A DNA stretch of 64,000 bases from Halonotius aquaticus. GTDB lineage: Archaea; Halobacteriota; Halobacteria; Halobacteriales; Haloferacaceae. A program made the translations under genes and the position numbers. Position 1 is the stretch's first letter; every line of letters starts with the position of its first letter. Shown one piece after another: positions 44,365 through 53,825 of the stretch. The notes under the pieces are model-generated. The model did no database searches. It saw only the letters and a list, made by a program, of their open reading frames with translations, and was not told the DNA's origin. The stretch is taken from contig NZ_QKNY01000007.1 of assembly GCF_003605575.1 (NCBI RefSeq), forward strand, positions 80,637-144,636. Direction: 5' to 3'.

Positions 44365-44526
44365 GATCTTCCCCTCGACTCCCCTGTTGGTTCAGGGACG
44401 GCCGTCGTCGCCGCCATCGACAGCGGCGCGTGGGGGATCGTCGGCGACACCGCCGGCGGGGACGCCCCAAGCTACCCTCCATTCGCGGCTGCTGGTCGTC
44501 CGGCCGGCCGCTCCTACCGCTTTCGT

Positions 44527-46101
44527 ATGACCGACTGTCAAGACTGGCTCACCGAGCTCACTCACGCCGCCGATCGCATCCTCAACGAGGATCTCGCCGC
44601 CCTCCAGCGGATGCCGGAGCTTGCCAGACTCGACCGGTATGAATCGATCACACGCGACGAGGAGGCTCTCCGCTGGGAGTTCACCAAGGAGTGCAACGGG
44701 TTTCTGACCAGCAGCGAAGAGGATCGATTGCGCGGCGAACTCCGCCTCGCGCGGTTGCTGTTGGCGGCGAGCTTCTACGCCGAGGGCGAGGTGCCGGAAT
44801 CGATCGCTGACGACTTCATCGAGCCGGAACTCCAGGCTGTCGTCGACTTCGATCGCTTCAAACGGTTCGATACGCTGGATGAATCGCAACTCGAAGCGCG
44901 TATCCAGCGATTAGACGGGGAGGTGACCGAGTTGCTGGAGACGTACGCCGACTCGACGGTCGCCAACATCGACGCCCTGCTGGAAAACCCGGATGTCCAA
45001 CAGGATGTGATCGACCGCCTGCTCGACCGGTATGAGGAACGTCGCGAGCGTGTTCGCCAGGCGATCTTCCTCTATGCTGAGACTCACGGCCTCGACACCC
45101 TTGGCGGTGACCTCGCACTCGACGACGTCGAGCAACCCGCGGAACCCGGCGGTCGCCCGACCGATGCCGCCGGCGGGGCAGGCGCTGCTGCCCTCGCTGC
45201 CGACGCCAGTGATCAATCAGCCGACAGCACCGGTAGTTCGCCGACTGACACCCGGACTGCGGCTACGGCCGCCGACAGCGATACCGTCACCGCCGCGACC
45301 GCCCGGCTTTTCGAGTTGGATTATCTCGGCCGCTTCGAGACCTCGATGCAGGAGGCAGACGTGATCCACTTGCCTGATGGGTCGTTTTCGGTTCCTGATG
45401 GCTACTGGGCGGGTCGTTGTAGCCGCCGAAACGAACGTGATCGCATGGCTGACCTCCTCGATACGAACGGTGGCGACGTGGCGGCCCATCCGGTCAACCC
45501 GACGGCGCGCTACGCGATCACCGACTCGAAGTACTTCGGCCTCACCAGCGAGACGCGGATGGTCATCGAGGCGACGGTCTACTCCCACCTCACCCAGCAC
45601 GCCAGCGAAGGCGTCGATGCAACCCCGGCCGGCGTCGATGACCTCGTCGCCATCGTCGGTGAGACGGTCGATGAGGCAGCCGACCGCGCAGCCCCGTCCC
45701 TGCTTGGGATCGCCTCGCCAACCGGCTGGACAGATCGTGTTATTAGCCACGTGCAGGACGATGATCTCAGCCGAACACATTACGGCCCCCACGTGAGCGT
45801 CTGCCTGATCGATCTCCAGCGCGGCGACCTCATCTACGATTCGACCGATTCTGTCGTCAGCGAAAACGCCGATCTGTTTGAGCGCGCGGTTCAGGCAGAC
45901 GCTGTCGCCGACTGCGTTGACACTCTCCGGGCCCAGTATCTGGAGGGACTTGGCCGAGAAACGCTTCTACTTACTGCTGCCACCGAGGAGACGGGGTATG
46001 ACCGCCACGTCGTCAGACAGGCTTTCTCCCGGTTGGAAGCCGACGACGAGGGCGAAGTGTTCTCGATCGACGAGGACGGCGTTGCCTTCGAGTTCCGGTA
46101 G
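44527..46101 (+). CDS. unknown 524-residue protein divergent from the AAA/kinase operon
   Basis: No known domain recognised. Residues 1-185 are helical and acidic. A Gly/Ala/Thr/Asp low-complexity linker follows (about 190-255). Residues 256-524 form an alpha/beta domain with FELDYLGRFETSMQEADVIH, YWAGRCSRRNERDR, THYGPHVSVCLIDLQRG and a C-terminal part (about 470-524, ETLLLTAATEETGYDRHVV) that looks like a winged helix. The ATG at 44527 is the first start, but the frame is open and coding-like upstream to 44346 without a start codon. It may be the target or regulator of the neighbouring kinase module. Confidence 0.7.
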   Translation: MTDCQDWLTELTHAADRILNEDLAALQRMPELARLDRYESITRDEEALRWEFTKECNGFLTSSEEDRLRGELRLARLLLAASFYAEGEVPESIADDFIEPELQAVVDFDRFKRFDTLDESQLEARIQRLDGEVTELLETYADSTVANIDALLENPDVQQDVIDRLLDRYEERRERVRQAIFLYAETHGLDTLGGDLALDDVEQPAEPGGRPTDAAGGAGAAALAADASDQSADSTGSSPTDTRTAATAADSDTVTAATARLFELDYLGRFETSMQEADVIHLPDGSFSVPDGYWAGRCSRRNERDRMADLLDTNGGDVAAHPVNPTARYAITDSKYFGLTSETRMVIEATVYSHLTQHASEGVDATPAGVDDLVAIVGETVDEAADRAAPSLLGIASPTGWTDRVISHVQDDDLSRTHYGPHVSVCLIDLQRGDLIYDSTDSVVSENADLFERAVQADAVADCVDTLRAQYLEGLGRETLLLTAATEETGYDRHVVRQAFSRLEADDEGEVFSIDEDGVAFEFR

Positions 46102-46127
46102 CGGTCAGCGTACCCTCCGTCGAACGA

Positions 46128-48500
46128 CTACGCTTCGCTATCAGTGTCGTCGTTGTTCTCGGTATCGTTGTTGCTGTCCGTGCTGTCGTCATCGACTCCA
46201 TCAGCTGGGTCGCTGTCGTCGATCCCGTTGTTGTCGCTGTCAGCGTCCGCGATACGCTCGTCGCTGTTGTCGCCGAGTGTCGGTAGCTCGATCCGCACGG
46301 TCGTTCCGGCGTCGGTCTCGAAGGCAAGGTCGCCGTTGAGCGCGTCAACACCCCATTTGAGCTGCCACAGTCCCAGCCCCCGACCGTGCTGGAGGTCGGT
46401 TTCGGTGCCGGCCGCAAGCGAGTCGAGTTCTGCCGCCGGGATGCCCGGGCCATCGTCGCTGATGACGACACGACACCCCGCCGGCGTCGATGTGACCGAC
46501 ACCTGAACCGTCGAATCGGCGTACTTGACCGCGTTTTCCAGCGGACTCACCAGCGTCGTTCGGAGCGTTTCGGCGTCTGTTCGGAGCTCCGCGGTGGCTG
46601 GCAGCGTAGTTTCGATGGTGGTCTCATTCTCTTCGGTGTCTACACTCTCAAGCAACTCGTTGATGACGGCGACCACATCAACGGTGGTCGGATTGGGATC
46701 GCGTGCCACCAACTGATCGATTCGTCGGGCGCGACTTCCGAGGGTCGCCAGCCGATCGGCTGCGGTCAACACTGCCTCGGCGTGGTCGCCCTCGGTGTGG
46801 TCGGCCAGCCGCTCGGCGTGGCCCTTGATCACATCAAGCCGGTTCCGGAAGTTATGCCGGAGCAGTCGGTTAAACACCGTCAGCCGTTGCTCACGACGCT
46901 GTCGCTCGGTGATGTCGCGAGCGTTGATCAACACTGCCGGTTCGCCGTCGTGGATGATCTTTGAGCCGGTGGCTTCGATGCGGCGTCGCTGGCCGGTCTT
47001 CGTTTCGATATCGTGGACGTACTGATCGGCCGGGTTTGCATCGGTGAGCACGCGCTGGGCCTGCTCGTGGGCCCCAGCGAGATCCTCCTCGACAACGAGA
47101 TTGGCATACGACATGCCAACCAACTCTTCGCGGCTGTAGCCGGTGATGTCGGCCAATCGATCGTTGACGAAGACGAGTGATTCGCCGTGGACGACCGCGA
47201 TCCCGTCTTTGCTTTGTTCGACCAGCGTGGAGTATCGCTGGCGTTCAGTCTCCAGTTCGTCGATAAACCGCCGGAGATCGCCGCGCATGTCGGCCATCGC
47301 TGTCCCGATCCGGCCGGGGATCGCCGCCTCGAAGGCGTCGTCGTCGAACGCCTGCCGGGAGAGGGCGTCGGCTTGGCTGGCGATCGTTTCGATGTAGGCT
47401 TTCGTGTTGCGGAATGCTGTCCGGAGATCACCGATCTCATCAACGCGGCCCTCGTCTTCGATCTCGACAGCCAATTCCCCGTCGGCGATGGTGTCGGCCT
47501 GCCTCGCCAGCCGCTGGATCGAGCGGATCGGCCCGCGTTGGATCACCACGCCGATCAGCAGAAATCCAAGCAGGGTGATGCCGACGAGCGTCGTCAGATC
47601 GCCACGGATCGACTCGCTGACCGCAAGCGCGTTCTGCCGTGGGGCTTCCTTGACAACGACCCAATCGACAGCTTCGCCGGGAACACTGTGGTAGCCTTTA
47701 ACGCTGTTTTCGGTTAGTACAGAGCCGTTTAATTCGGCACCGGGGTCGGTATCGAGGATGCGGTTCCCGATCGTCGTATTCGCGCGGTCGCCCTCGTAGG
47801 GGGTGATGACGTTCGTCTCGTTTTCGTCAAACAGGACAAAGGCGGTAAAGCCACCCAGCACCTGCGTTTTGGTTCCGTCGATGACGCTGGTAAACGATTC
47901 GGCCTGTATGTCGGTTCGGTACTCGCCGACAAGGACGTGGTCGCCGTCGGGTGTTGGCGATGCGACGGCGACGAGTGCCGCATCATCCTCGTTGGTGTAC
48001 ACCCACGAAAGGATCACGTCATCAGTACTGTCGAAATTGAAGCCGACCGTCGGCTTCCAGTTGACATCGGTCACAGACAGCGATCGGCCGACGTAGGTCG
48101 GCTCCGTGCTGGCAAGGATCTGTTCGTCGGTGCCTTCCGAAAACGTCGCTGGGCTGCGTTCGACCACCGACAGCGTTGCCACCTCCGCCGACAACGCCTC
48201 GCGTTCACGCGCTAGGACGGCCGCCGTCTCCTCGGGTGCCGCCGGGTCGAGTCCCCGGTGACTTGAGAGGGCTCGAATCGTCTGTTGGTTGCCCTCGATC
48301 CACTGGGCGAGGGCGTTGGCCTCTAGTTCCGCGTTCGTCTCCATCGAGTACAGTTGCTCGTCTCTGACGTTGTCGGTCACGTCGATGACGGTCGTTGCAC
48401 TGAACGCGGTAATCAGCAGGCCGATGAGTAGCGCGCCGCCAAGCAGTTTCAGCGCGTATCGCGAGCGGATTGACTCGGGGAGCAACGATTCGATAGCCAT
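46128..48500 (-). CDS. membrane sensor histidine kinase (Cache, HAMP, PAS, kinase)
   Basis: 790 residues. Membrane helix about 13-35, then an extracellular domain of about 245 residues resembling a double Cache sensor (WVYTNEDDAALVAVASPTPDG), a second helix (about 285-305, LVGITLLGFLLIGVVIQRG), HAMP (about 305-360), a helical stretch, PAS (about 425-535), HisKA with H-box LLRHNFRNRLD, HATPase with ENAVKYAD, DDGPGIP and HGRGLGLW, and an acidic Asp/Asn tail. It senses an external ligand. It ends 26 bp from the convergent unknown gene. Kinase output partner not nearby. Confidence 0.9.
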   Translation of the reverse strand: MAIESLLPESIRSRYALKLLGGALLIGLLITAFSATTVIDVTDNVRDEQLYSMETNAELEANALAQWIEGNQQTIRALSSHRGLDPAAPEETAAVLAREREALSAEVATLSVVERSPATFSEGTDEQILASTEPTYVGRSLSVTDVNWKPTVGFNFDSTDDVILSWVYTNEDDAALVAVASPTPDGDHVLVGEYRTDIQAESFTSVIDGTKTQVLGGFTAFVLFDENETNVITPYEGDRANTTIGNRILDTDPGAELNGSVLTENSVKGYHSVPGEAVDWVVVKEAPRQNALAVSESIRGDLTTLVGITLLGFLLIGVVIQRGPIRSIQRLARQADTIADGELAVEIEDEGRVDEIGDLRTAFRNTKAYIETIASQADALSRQAFDDDAFEAAIPGRIGTAMADMRGDLRRFIDELETERQRYSTLVEQSKDGIAVVHGESLVFVNDRLADITGYSREELVGMSYANLVVEEDLAGAHEQAQRVLTDANPADQYVHDIETKTGQRRRIEATGSKIIHDGEPAVLINARDITERQRREQRLTVFNRLLRHNFRNRLDVIKGHAERLADHTEGDHAEAVLTAADRLATLGSRARRIDQLVARDPNPTTVDVVAVINELLESVDTEENETTIETTLPATAELRTDAETLRTTLVSPLENAVKYADSTVQVSVTSTPAGCRVVISDDGPGIPAAELDSLAAGTETDLQHGRGLGLWQLKWGVDALNGDLAFETDAGTTVRIELPTLGDNSDERIADADSDNNGIDDSDPADGVDDDSTDSNNDTENNDDTDSEA

Positions 48501-48640
48501 GCGGGGTTACGCGCCGGGTGGGGTGGATCTCCCCTCGGCGTCCATACGTCGTGTATCCGAACCCCACATCTTAACGCTTGGTCATGCCGACTCACTCGGC
48601 ACTACGCACTCATCGGTCTTAACTCGCTCACGACAGCAAT

Positions 48641-48710
48641 GCGCCGTCCGGGAATTGAACCCGGGCTAGAGCCTTGGGAAGGCTCTGTCCTACCACTGGA
48701 CCAACGGCGC
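48641..48710 (-). tRNA. tRNA-Gly (anticodon CCC)
   Basis: A 70-base cloverleaf on the minus strand. Acceptor GCGCCGT pairs with ACGGCGC; D-stem GTCC/GGAC; anticodon stem GAGCC/GGCTC with loop TTCCCAA, so anticodon CCC reads GGG; variable TAGC; T-stem CCGGG/CCCGG with loop TTCAATT. No encoded CCA. No intron. Confidence 0.93.
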
Positions 48711-48922
48711 GCTCGCTCCATCGCTACTGTGCGACGACTCATAAATCTCTTCTTTCACCGCTTCTGTGATCGCCTTCGAGCGGCGTGTAGAATAACGCAA
48801 TCTCGGCGGTCGCTGCGTTGCATTCGGCAGAAATTCTCCTGGAATCGATTGCCAGCAGCACACGTGTCCACAAACTGGGGGTAGTACAAGCCTATTTGAC
48901 GATGCCGACCAATACGTCTGAT

Positions 48923-49762
48923 ATGTCTACCACTCCCGCCCCTGTTTTGTCCGAGAGTGCGCCGCTCGACCTCCGGTTTTCGGCATCCGAACTCGACACC
49001 GTCAGCGAGACGCTCACCTCGTTTATCGAAGATACCGTCGACGACGCCAACGCCGAGGGTGCGACCCTCGGCCTCTCGGGTGGGATCGACTCGACGACAA
49101 CCGCCTACCTCGCGGTCGAAGCACTCGGAACTGATGGCCTCCACGGACTCGTTATGCCCAGTGAGGTCAACGACCCAGACAACATGAGCGACGCCGAGCG
49201 CGTCGCCGAGGAGTTGGGTATCGAATACGATGTCATCGAGATCCAACCGATCGCCGAGCAGGTCTTTGAGGCTGTGCCGACCGCGACCGAGGATCGGATG
49301 GCGATGGGCAACGTCTACGTTCGCACGCGAGCCGTACTCAACTATTTTGTCGCCAACGCCAACGATCGGGTTGTCCTCGGCACCGGCAACCGCGCGGAGG
49401 CGATGACCGGCTACTTCACGAAGTACGGCGACCAGGCCGTCGACTGTAATCCGATCGGCGGGCTCTACAAACAACAGGTGCGACAGCTCGCTGACTCCCT
49501 GGGTGTCCCCGCGGATCTCGTCGCGCAGACGCCAACCGCCGGCATGTGGGACGGCCAGACCGATGAGGAGGAACTCGGGATCGATTACGACACCGTGGAC
49601 GCAATTCTTGCACTCCACATCGATGGCCCGCTGTCGACGGCGGCGACGCTCCGCGCACTCGACGGCGTCGATCACGACCAGATCCGGCGTGTCAAATCGC
49701 TCGTCGAAGGCAGCAAACACAAGCGTTCCATGCCGCCGGCCCCCGATCCGCTTGGGGAGTAA
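48923..49762 (+). CDS. nadE: NAD synthetase (ammonia-dependent)
   Basis: 279 residues from the ATG at 48923; an upstream ATG at 48902 is possible but a CTATTTGA box lies about 24-31 bases before 48923. The ATP pyrophosphatase loop SGGIDSTTT (52-60), GTGNRAEAMTGYFTKYGD and the C-terminal KHKRSMPPAP are typical. It converts nicotinate adenine dinucleotide to NAD. There is no glutaminase domain, so it uses ammonia. Cytoplasmic. Confidence 0.93.
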   Translation: MSTTPAPVLSESAPLDLRFSASELDTVSETLTSFIEDTVDDANAEGATLGLSGGIDSTTTAYLAVEALGTDGLHGLVMPSEVNDPDNMSDAERVAEELGIEYDVIEIQPIAEQVFEAVPTATEDRMAMGNVYVRTRAVLNYFVANANDRVVLGTGNRAEAMTGYFTKYGDQAVDCNPIGGLYKQQVRQLADSLGVPADLVAQTPTAGMWDGQTDEEELGIDYDTVDAILALHIDGPLSTAATLRALDGVDHDQIRRVKSLVEGSKHKRSMPPAPDPLGE

Positions 49763-49870
49763 TCGCGCTGTTGGCGCCCCATGACGACTGCTGACGCACC
49801 GAACGTCCCAACGCGCTGGTAGATAGCGACGACGAAAGCGGTAAACCATCCCCTTGCTAATCGGCGGGCA

Positions 49871-50254
49871 ATGAAGGAGTACAAGATGCGCCGCGGGGAG
49901 CATCTCGATGATCGCATCCCCGACCTCAAGGCAACGATCGAATCGTACTTCGGCACCGTCGCCGGCACCGAAGAGCACAATGGCCACGAACTGTACGTTG
50001 TCGAGGAGCCAGACAACGCCGTCTTCGAGCGTATTCTCGCGGGGGCCGCCGAATACAGCAGCAAGAAGGACAAGATCGCCGTCCACTTCGAGGAGCGACC
50101 GGCCGAGGAGGTCATTGCTGCCGGTGAGGCCGACGCCGCCGAGGAGGCCGTCTCGCTGAAAAACGAGTTCCTGCTTGAGGCGACTGGCCGTGACGCGAAA
50201 TCCCGGCGTGAGTCGCTGAAACGAGAGGTCGAAGACGACGCCCCTGACTACTGA
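49871..50254 (+). CDS. conserved haloarchaeal protein, 127 aa
   Basis: Acidic soluble protein. The start MKEYKMRRGEHLDDRIPDLKATIESYFG and later ELYVVEEPDNAVFERILAG are distinctive for a haloarchaeal family of unknown function. The C-terminal third is helical and charged. It is between nadE and a ROK kinase on the same strand; no functional link is evident. Confidence 0.7.
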   Translation: MKEYKMRRGEHLDDRIPDLKATIESYFGTVAGTEEHNGHELYVVEEPDNAVFERILAGAAEYSSKKDKIAVHFEERPAEEVIAAGEADAAEEAVSLKNEFLLEATGRDAKSRRESLKREVEDDAPDY

Positions 50255-50340
50255 TCGCGCTTTGATGTGACGCGGCAGCGACCGACCCGCACAGAGCAAA
50301 AACACCCTAATTAAGTGCGGTCGCTCCCCGAAGTCAGGTG

Positions 50341-51309
50341 ATGGCCGTCTACGTGGGTGTCGACCTCGGGGCGACGAATATCCGGGCTGTTGTCGCCGAC
50401 GGCTCGGCGACTATCCTTGGGAGTGCCATGACCGAAACGCCGCGCGGGCCAACAGGCATCGCGGTCACCGAGGCGATTCTGGAGTTGATCCGGGAGGCCT
50501 GCGGGCAAGCCGGCGTCACACCCGGCACCGCGACCGCCTGCGGGATCGGCTCGATCGGGCCGCTTGATCTCGCCGCGGGCGTCGTCGAAAACCCGGCAAA
50601 CCTCCCGGATCGGATCGACCGCATTCCGCTCACCGGTCCGATCTCGAAACTGTTGGCGACCGACGACGTGTATCTTCACAATGACACGATCGCGGGTGTC
50701 ATCGGCGAGCGATTCCACAGCGAGCGCAACCCCGATGATATGGTGTATCTCACCATCTCTTCGGGGATCGGCGCGGGCGTCTGTGTCGACGGCACCGTCA
50801 TCGCCGGCTGGGACGGCAACGCCGGCGAGGTCGGACACATGACACTCGACCCGCAGGGATTCATGACCTGTGGCTGTGGCCACGACGGCCACTGGGAAGC
50901 CTACTGCTCAGGCAACAACATCCCTCGCTATGCCGAGCGCCTCCACGCCGAGGATCCGATCGAGACCGCTCTCCCGCTGGATGACCCTGATTTTTCCGCG
51001 GCTGAGCTCTTTGACCACGCTGGCGAGGACGAATTTGCCGATCACGTCATCGACCAACTTGGTCACTGGAACGCGATGGGCGTCGCCAACATCATCCACG
51101 CCTACGCGCCGCTGGTGATCAACGTCGGCGGCGCAGTCGCGCTCAACAACCCCGAGTTGGTGTTAGATCCTATCCGCGACCGCCTCGATGAGATGGTGAT
51201 GACGAACATCCCCGAGGTCAATCTCACCGATCTCGGCGACGATGTCGTTGTCAAGGGCGCGGTCGCAAGCGCGCTCACCGGCGGGACAGGCGACCGCTCG
51301 AAGCTCTGA
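50341..51309 (+). CDS. ROK-family sugar kinase (glucokinase-like)
   Basis: 322 residues from the ATG at 50341 (GTG at 50338 is one codon earlier). ATP loop DLGATN (8-13), catalytic Asp115 in HNDTIAG, GIGAGV (143-148), EVGHM (163-167), and the zinc motif [10 protein letters not shown] (177-186). The fourth ligand position, normally Cys, is His184, so zinc binding may differ. ROK enzymes phosphorylate glucose or other hexoses, here likely glucose in the halophile's sugar pathways. AT-rich promoter TAATTAAGT precedes it. Confidence 0.88.
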   Translation: MAVYVGVDLGATNIRAVVADGSATILGSAMTETPRGPTGIAVTEAILELIREACGQAGVTPGTATACGIGSIGPLDLAAGVVENPANLPDRIDRIPLTGPISKLLATDDVYLHNDTIAGVIGERFHSERNPDDMVYLTISSGIGAGVCVDGTVIAGWDGNAGEVGHMTLDPQGFMTCGCGHDGHWEAYCSGNNIPRYAERLHAEDPIETALPLDDPDFSAAELFDHAGEDEFADHVIDQLGHWNAMGVANIIHAYAPLVINVGGAVALNNPELVLDPIRDRLDEMVMTNIPEVNLTDLGDDVVVKGAVASALTGGTGDRSKL

Positions 51310-51392
51310 GCCGGAGTCGTTCACGATTATTCGCCGGTGTTGGAACTGCTGGAACCGCAACTTACCCATACATTGAGCCCATAGACGAAGCT

Positions 51393-51719
51393 ATGTCCGA
51401 CGAGAGCCTCAAATCCCGCGTTGAAACCTGGATGGTCAAACAGATGCCGATCATCCAGATGCATGGGGGGACAAGCATGGTTCGAGAGGCCGACCCCGAG
51501 ACCGGCCAGGTCGTCGTTGAACTCGGCGGCACCTGCTCTGGCTGTGGCATCTCGAATGTCACCGCCCAAAACATCAAACGCGATATGTATATGGAGTTCG
51601 AGGAGATCGAGGATGTGCAGGTCAAAGTCCCCTCCACCGGCGACACCGGTGCCGACACAGTCGAAGGCGGCCGCGGCGGCGACGTGCAGTACTCCAACGA
51701 GTCAGCCGGCCACTTCTGA
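51393..51719 (+). CDS. NifU C-terminal-domain-like protein
   Basis: 108 residues. The Cys pair in [10 protein letters not shown] (Cys48, Cys51) is the NfuA/NifU Fe-S cluster site, preceded by [11 protein letters not shown] and followed by a helix. It probably carries or transfers a [4Fe-4S] cluster. The last 30 residues are Gly/Asp-rich. It converges with the FAU-1-like gene; no suf genes are nearby. Confidence 0.8.
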   Translation: MSDESLKSRVETWMVKQMPIIQMHGGTSMVREADPETGQVVVELGGTCSGCGISNVTAQNIKRDMYMEFEEIEDVQVKVPSTGDTGADTVEGGRGGDVQYSNESAGHF

Positions 51720-51754
51720 GTCCTCTGCGGGTCGCCAGCAACTCCTCCAGATAG

Positions 51755-53221
51755 CTACGACAGCGATGTTTCCAACGCGGTCGCAACGGCTCTCGCTTTC
51801 TCAGCCAGTTCCTTGCTAATCTCCCCCGCGTCGACAGCCCCGTCGAGTTCGTCGTCGTCGACGCGCTCGACAGTGCCATCAGGGTATTTCAGCACGTCGA
51901 CATGGAGGTCGATGTAGCGAACGCCGTCCGGAAAACATTCCAGCGGCGTACAGACGTTGACATAGGTGCCGATGAGATCGTCCTCGCGGTCGCGATAGAC
52001 GGTCGGATACCACCAGCGGCCCTCTTGGAACGTTGTCGTCGCGGTGTCGCCGTCGGATCGCGGCACGTCGAGCCCATCGTAGCGGCCGCCGCCGGAAAGC
52101 TCGCGGACGAGCGTGATCGAGTCGGCGTCCCGTTCGGTCACGGTGCCAGAGCCGAGGCTAAACAGCCGCCCGTCGGGTTTGCCATGGTTGATGTCAATCT
52201 CGTCGCCGACGGCTGGCCCGAAGTTGTCGGCGACGACCCCAAAGGGAAATTCGGCGTCAGCGTCGCCGATATCGTCGGCCGAACAGAGCGATTCGACGAA
52301 GTCGACCGCCGCGCTCGCGCCGTCGCTGCCGGCTTTGATCCGGTGGTGGCCGGCCATCGTGTCGGTCACCTCGCGGCGAATCCCATCGAGGGCAAACCGT
52401 GACTCACGGCCGAACCAACACCACGTGCCGGCTCGCTGGCTGAACACTTCCTGCGGTGTAGCATTTCTATCTGCACCTCCAGCATCGCCACCAGTGTCGC
52501 CAGCCAGCTCCTCGGCGACTGTTTCGGCCTGTGCGGTCGCTGTCTCCAGTGCCGCCCGTAGCTCGTCCATCGACGCCTCGGTCGCGGCGTGCTGCCACTG
52601 AATCCGCCAGCCCTCGGGCGCGTCGATCTCCAGCAACTCGGCCATCCCGAGGAGTTCGCGGGCGGCAGCGTCGTCATGGCTGTCGACGGTCGGTGAGCCG
52701 TCCTCAGGAAGCAGGGTCACGAGATCAGTCGAGACCCGAATCCCGCCGCCAAGTTGGCGGCGACTGTCGCCCCACGGTGGTGTCGACTCCCGAACCTGTA
52801 CCCGAACCGTGTCACCGGTGTCGATGTGGTTTTCGACCGTCCCAAAGGGGAGATAGCCCTCGGTGGAACCAAGGTCGACGATCGCTCCACGACCTGTTGT
52901 ATCGGTGACCTGCCCGTCGAAGACCGCGCCAACCGGGGCCGGATCGCGCCACCAGCAGGTGTCGATACCGATGTCGGCGAGGCGGCTGGTTAGCGTCTCA
53001 ACCGCCGCGGGCGCGCCGGCAACGCCGACGCCCTGTCGGTCGGCTGTTGTCTCGATGGCGACATCGTGACCGCCGGCCTCGAAATCGGCGTCAAACCGAC
53101 GTTCGATCGGTGCCGAGGCGTCGACGACCGTCCAGCCGGCATCGAGCGCCAGCTTCGTCAGTGCTGTCGTGTAGATCCCGCGAATCCGGACGCGGAGGTC
53201 GTCTCCGGTCGCCTCACTCAT
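51755..53221 (-). CDS. FAU-1-like RNA-binding protein (DUF402 domain)
   Basis: 488 residues from the ATG at 53219-53221. The N-terminus (about 5-110) is an alpha/beta unit (RIRGIYTTALTKLALDAGWTVV); an S1-like segment (about 125-190, GAVFDGQVTDTTGRGAIVDLGSTEGYLPFG) follows; the C-terminal 150 residues carry DUF402 (YRDREDDLIGTYVNVCTPLECF, YIDLHVDVLKYPDG). This is the FAU-1 family, reported to bind AU-rich RNA and act in rRNA processing. Cytoplasmic. Upstream frame to 53365 is not supported. Confidence 0.85.
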   Translation of the reverse strand: MSEATGDDLRVRIRGIYTTALTKLALDAGWTVVDASAPIERRFDADFEAGGHDVAIETTADRQGVGVAGAPAAVETLTSRLADIGIDTCWWRDPAPVGAVFDGQVTDTTGRGAIVDLGSTEGYLPFGTVENHIDTGDTVRVQVRESTPPWGDSRRQLGGGIRVSTDLVTLLPEDGSPTVDSHDDAAARELLGMAELLEIDAPEGWRIQWQHAATEASMDELRAALETATAQAETVAEELAGDTGGDAGGADRNATPQEVFSQRAGTWCWFGRESRFALDGIRREVTDTMAGHHRIKAGSDGASAAVDFVESLCSADDIGDADAEFPFGVVADNFGPAVGDEIDINHGKPDGRLFSLGSGTVTERDADSITLVRELSGGGRYDGLDVPRSDGDTATTTFQEGRWWYPTVYRDREDDLIGTYVNVCTPLECFPDGVRYIDLHVDVLKYPDGTVERVDDDELDGAVDAGEISKELAEKARAVATALETSLS

Positions 53222-53354
53222 CGCTGCCTCCGGACGTGTGCATACCTGGCTTGTAGGTCGTGACGCCGTTTGAAATGTTGTTGGTTCCTGCCCGGTTCTC
53301 ACGGGGCGACACCACGGCCAAGTTATTATGTCCCGGCGTGGCGAACATTGAGGT

Positions 53355-53786
53355 ATGTACGACACAATCCTTGTTCCGACCGATGGCAGCGAGCCAGCCG
53401 GCGCGGCTGTCGATCACGCCGTCGATCTCGCCGCCAACTCCGGGGCAACGCTGCACGCGCTCTCGGTCGTCGATAGCTCGGCGTACGCCTCACTCGATGT
53501 GAGCTCCGAGCAGGTACTCGACAGTCTGGAAACGCGTGCTGGGGAGGCAACCGAAACCATCGCCGAGACCGCCGCCGACGCCGGTGTTGAGACCGTCACG
53601 GAGGTTTCGATCGGCTCGCCACACGAGCAGATCACCGATTACGCCGAGGCTGTCGATGCGGATCTCATCGTCATGGGCACCCACGGTCGCACCGGCCTTG
53701 ATCGCTTTCTGCTTGGAAGCGTGACCGAACGCGTCGTCCGCGCCGGGCCGTGTCCGGTGTTGACCGTGCGAGCCGCGGAGTCTTGA
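53355..53786 (+). CDS. universal stress protein (UspA type)
   Basis: 143 residues. ILVPTDGSEPA (4-14) and the ATP-binding G-x2-G-x9-G-S motif GTHGRTGLDRFLLGS near the end are clear. It is an ATP-binding Usp of unknown partner. A TTATTATG box is 22-29 bases before the ATG. Confidence 0.93.
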   Translation: MYDTILVPTDGSEPAGAAVDHAVDLAANSGATLHALSVVDSSAYASLDVSSEQVLDSLETRAGEATETIAETAADAGVETVTEVSIGSPHEQITDYAEAVDADLIVMGTHGRTGLDRFLLGSVTERVVRAGPCPVLTVRAAES

Positions 53787-53825
53787 GGATGCGGCTGTTC
53801 CCCGCTAGCCGATCGGTGATCAGTG

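Larger units (their letters stand above)
44142..44526. other. 385-bp divergent regulatory region of the kinase/AAA cluster
   Basis: It holds a promoter for the leftward operon (44163-44170), a perfect 16-bp palindrome (44295-44310), a 7-bp inverted repeat (44343-44364) with a TTTATG box just before it, and a GC-rich 180-bp leader of the rightward gene that is open in its frame from 44346 with strong third-position GC but no start codon. Confidence 0.5.

Noticed and set aside
44258-44530. 90-aa plus-strand ORF overlapping the start of the 524-residue gene
   Set aside because: Codon third positions are not GC-biased in its frame while the other frame shows the bias, so it is likely not translated.
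48641-48710. tRNA-Gly as the attachment site of an integrated element
   Set aside because: No integrase gene or repeated tRNA 3' end is seen on either side within the window.
48755-50305. 516-aa open frame antisense to nadE and its neighbour
   Set aside because: It is the mirror of real genes on the plus strand and has no domain; it crosses several gene ends and promoters.
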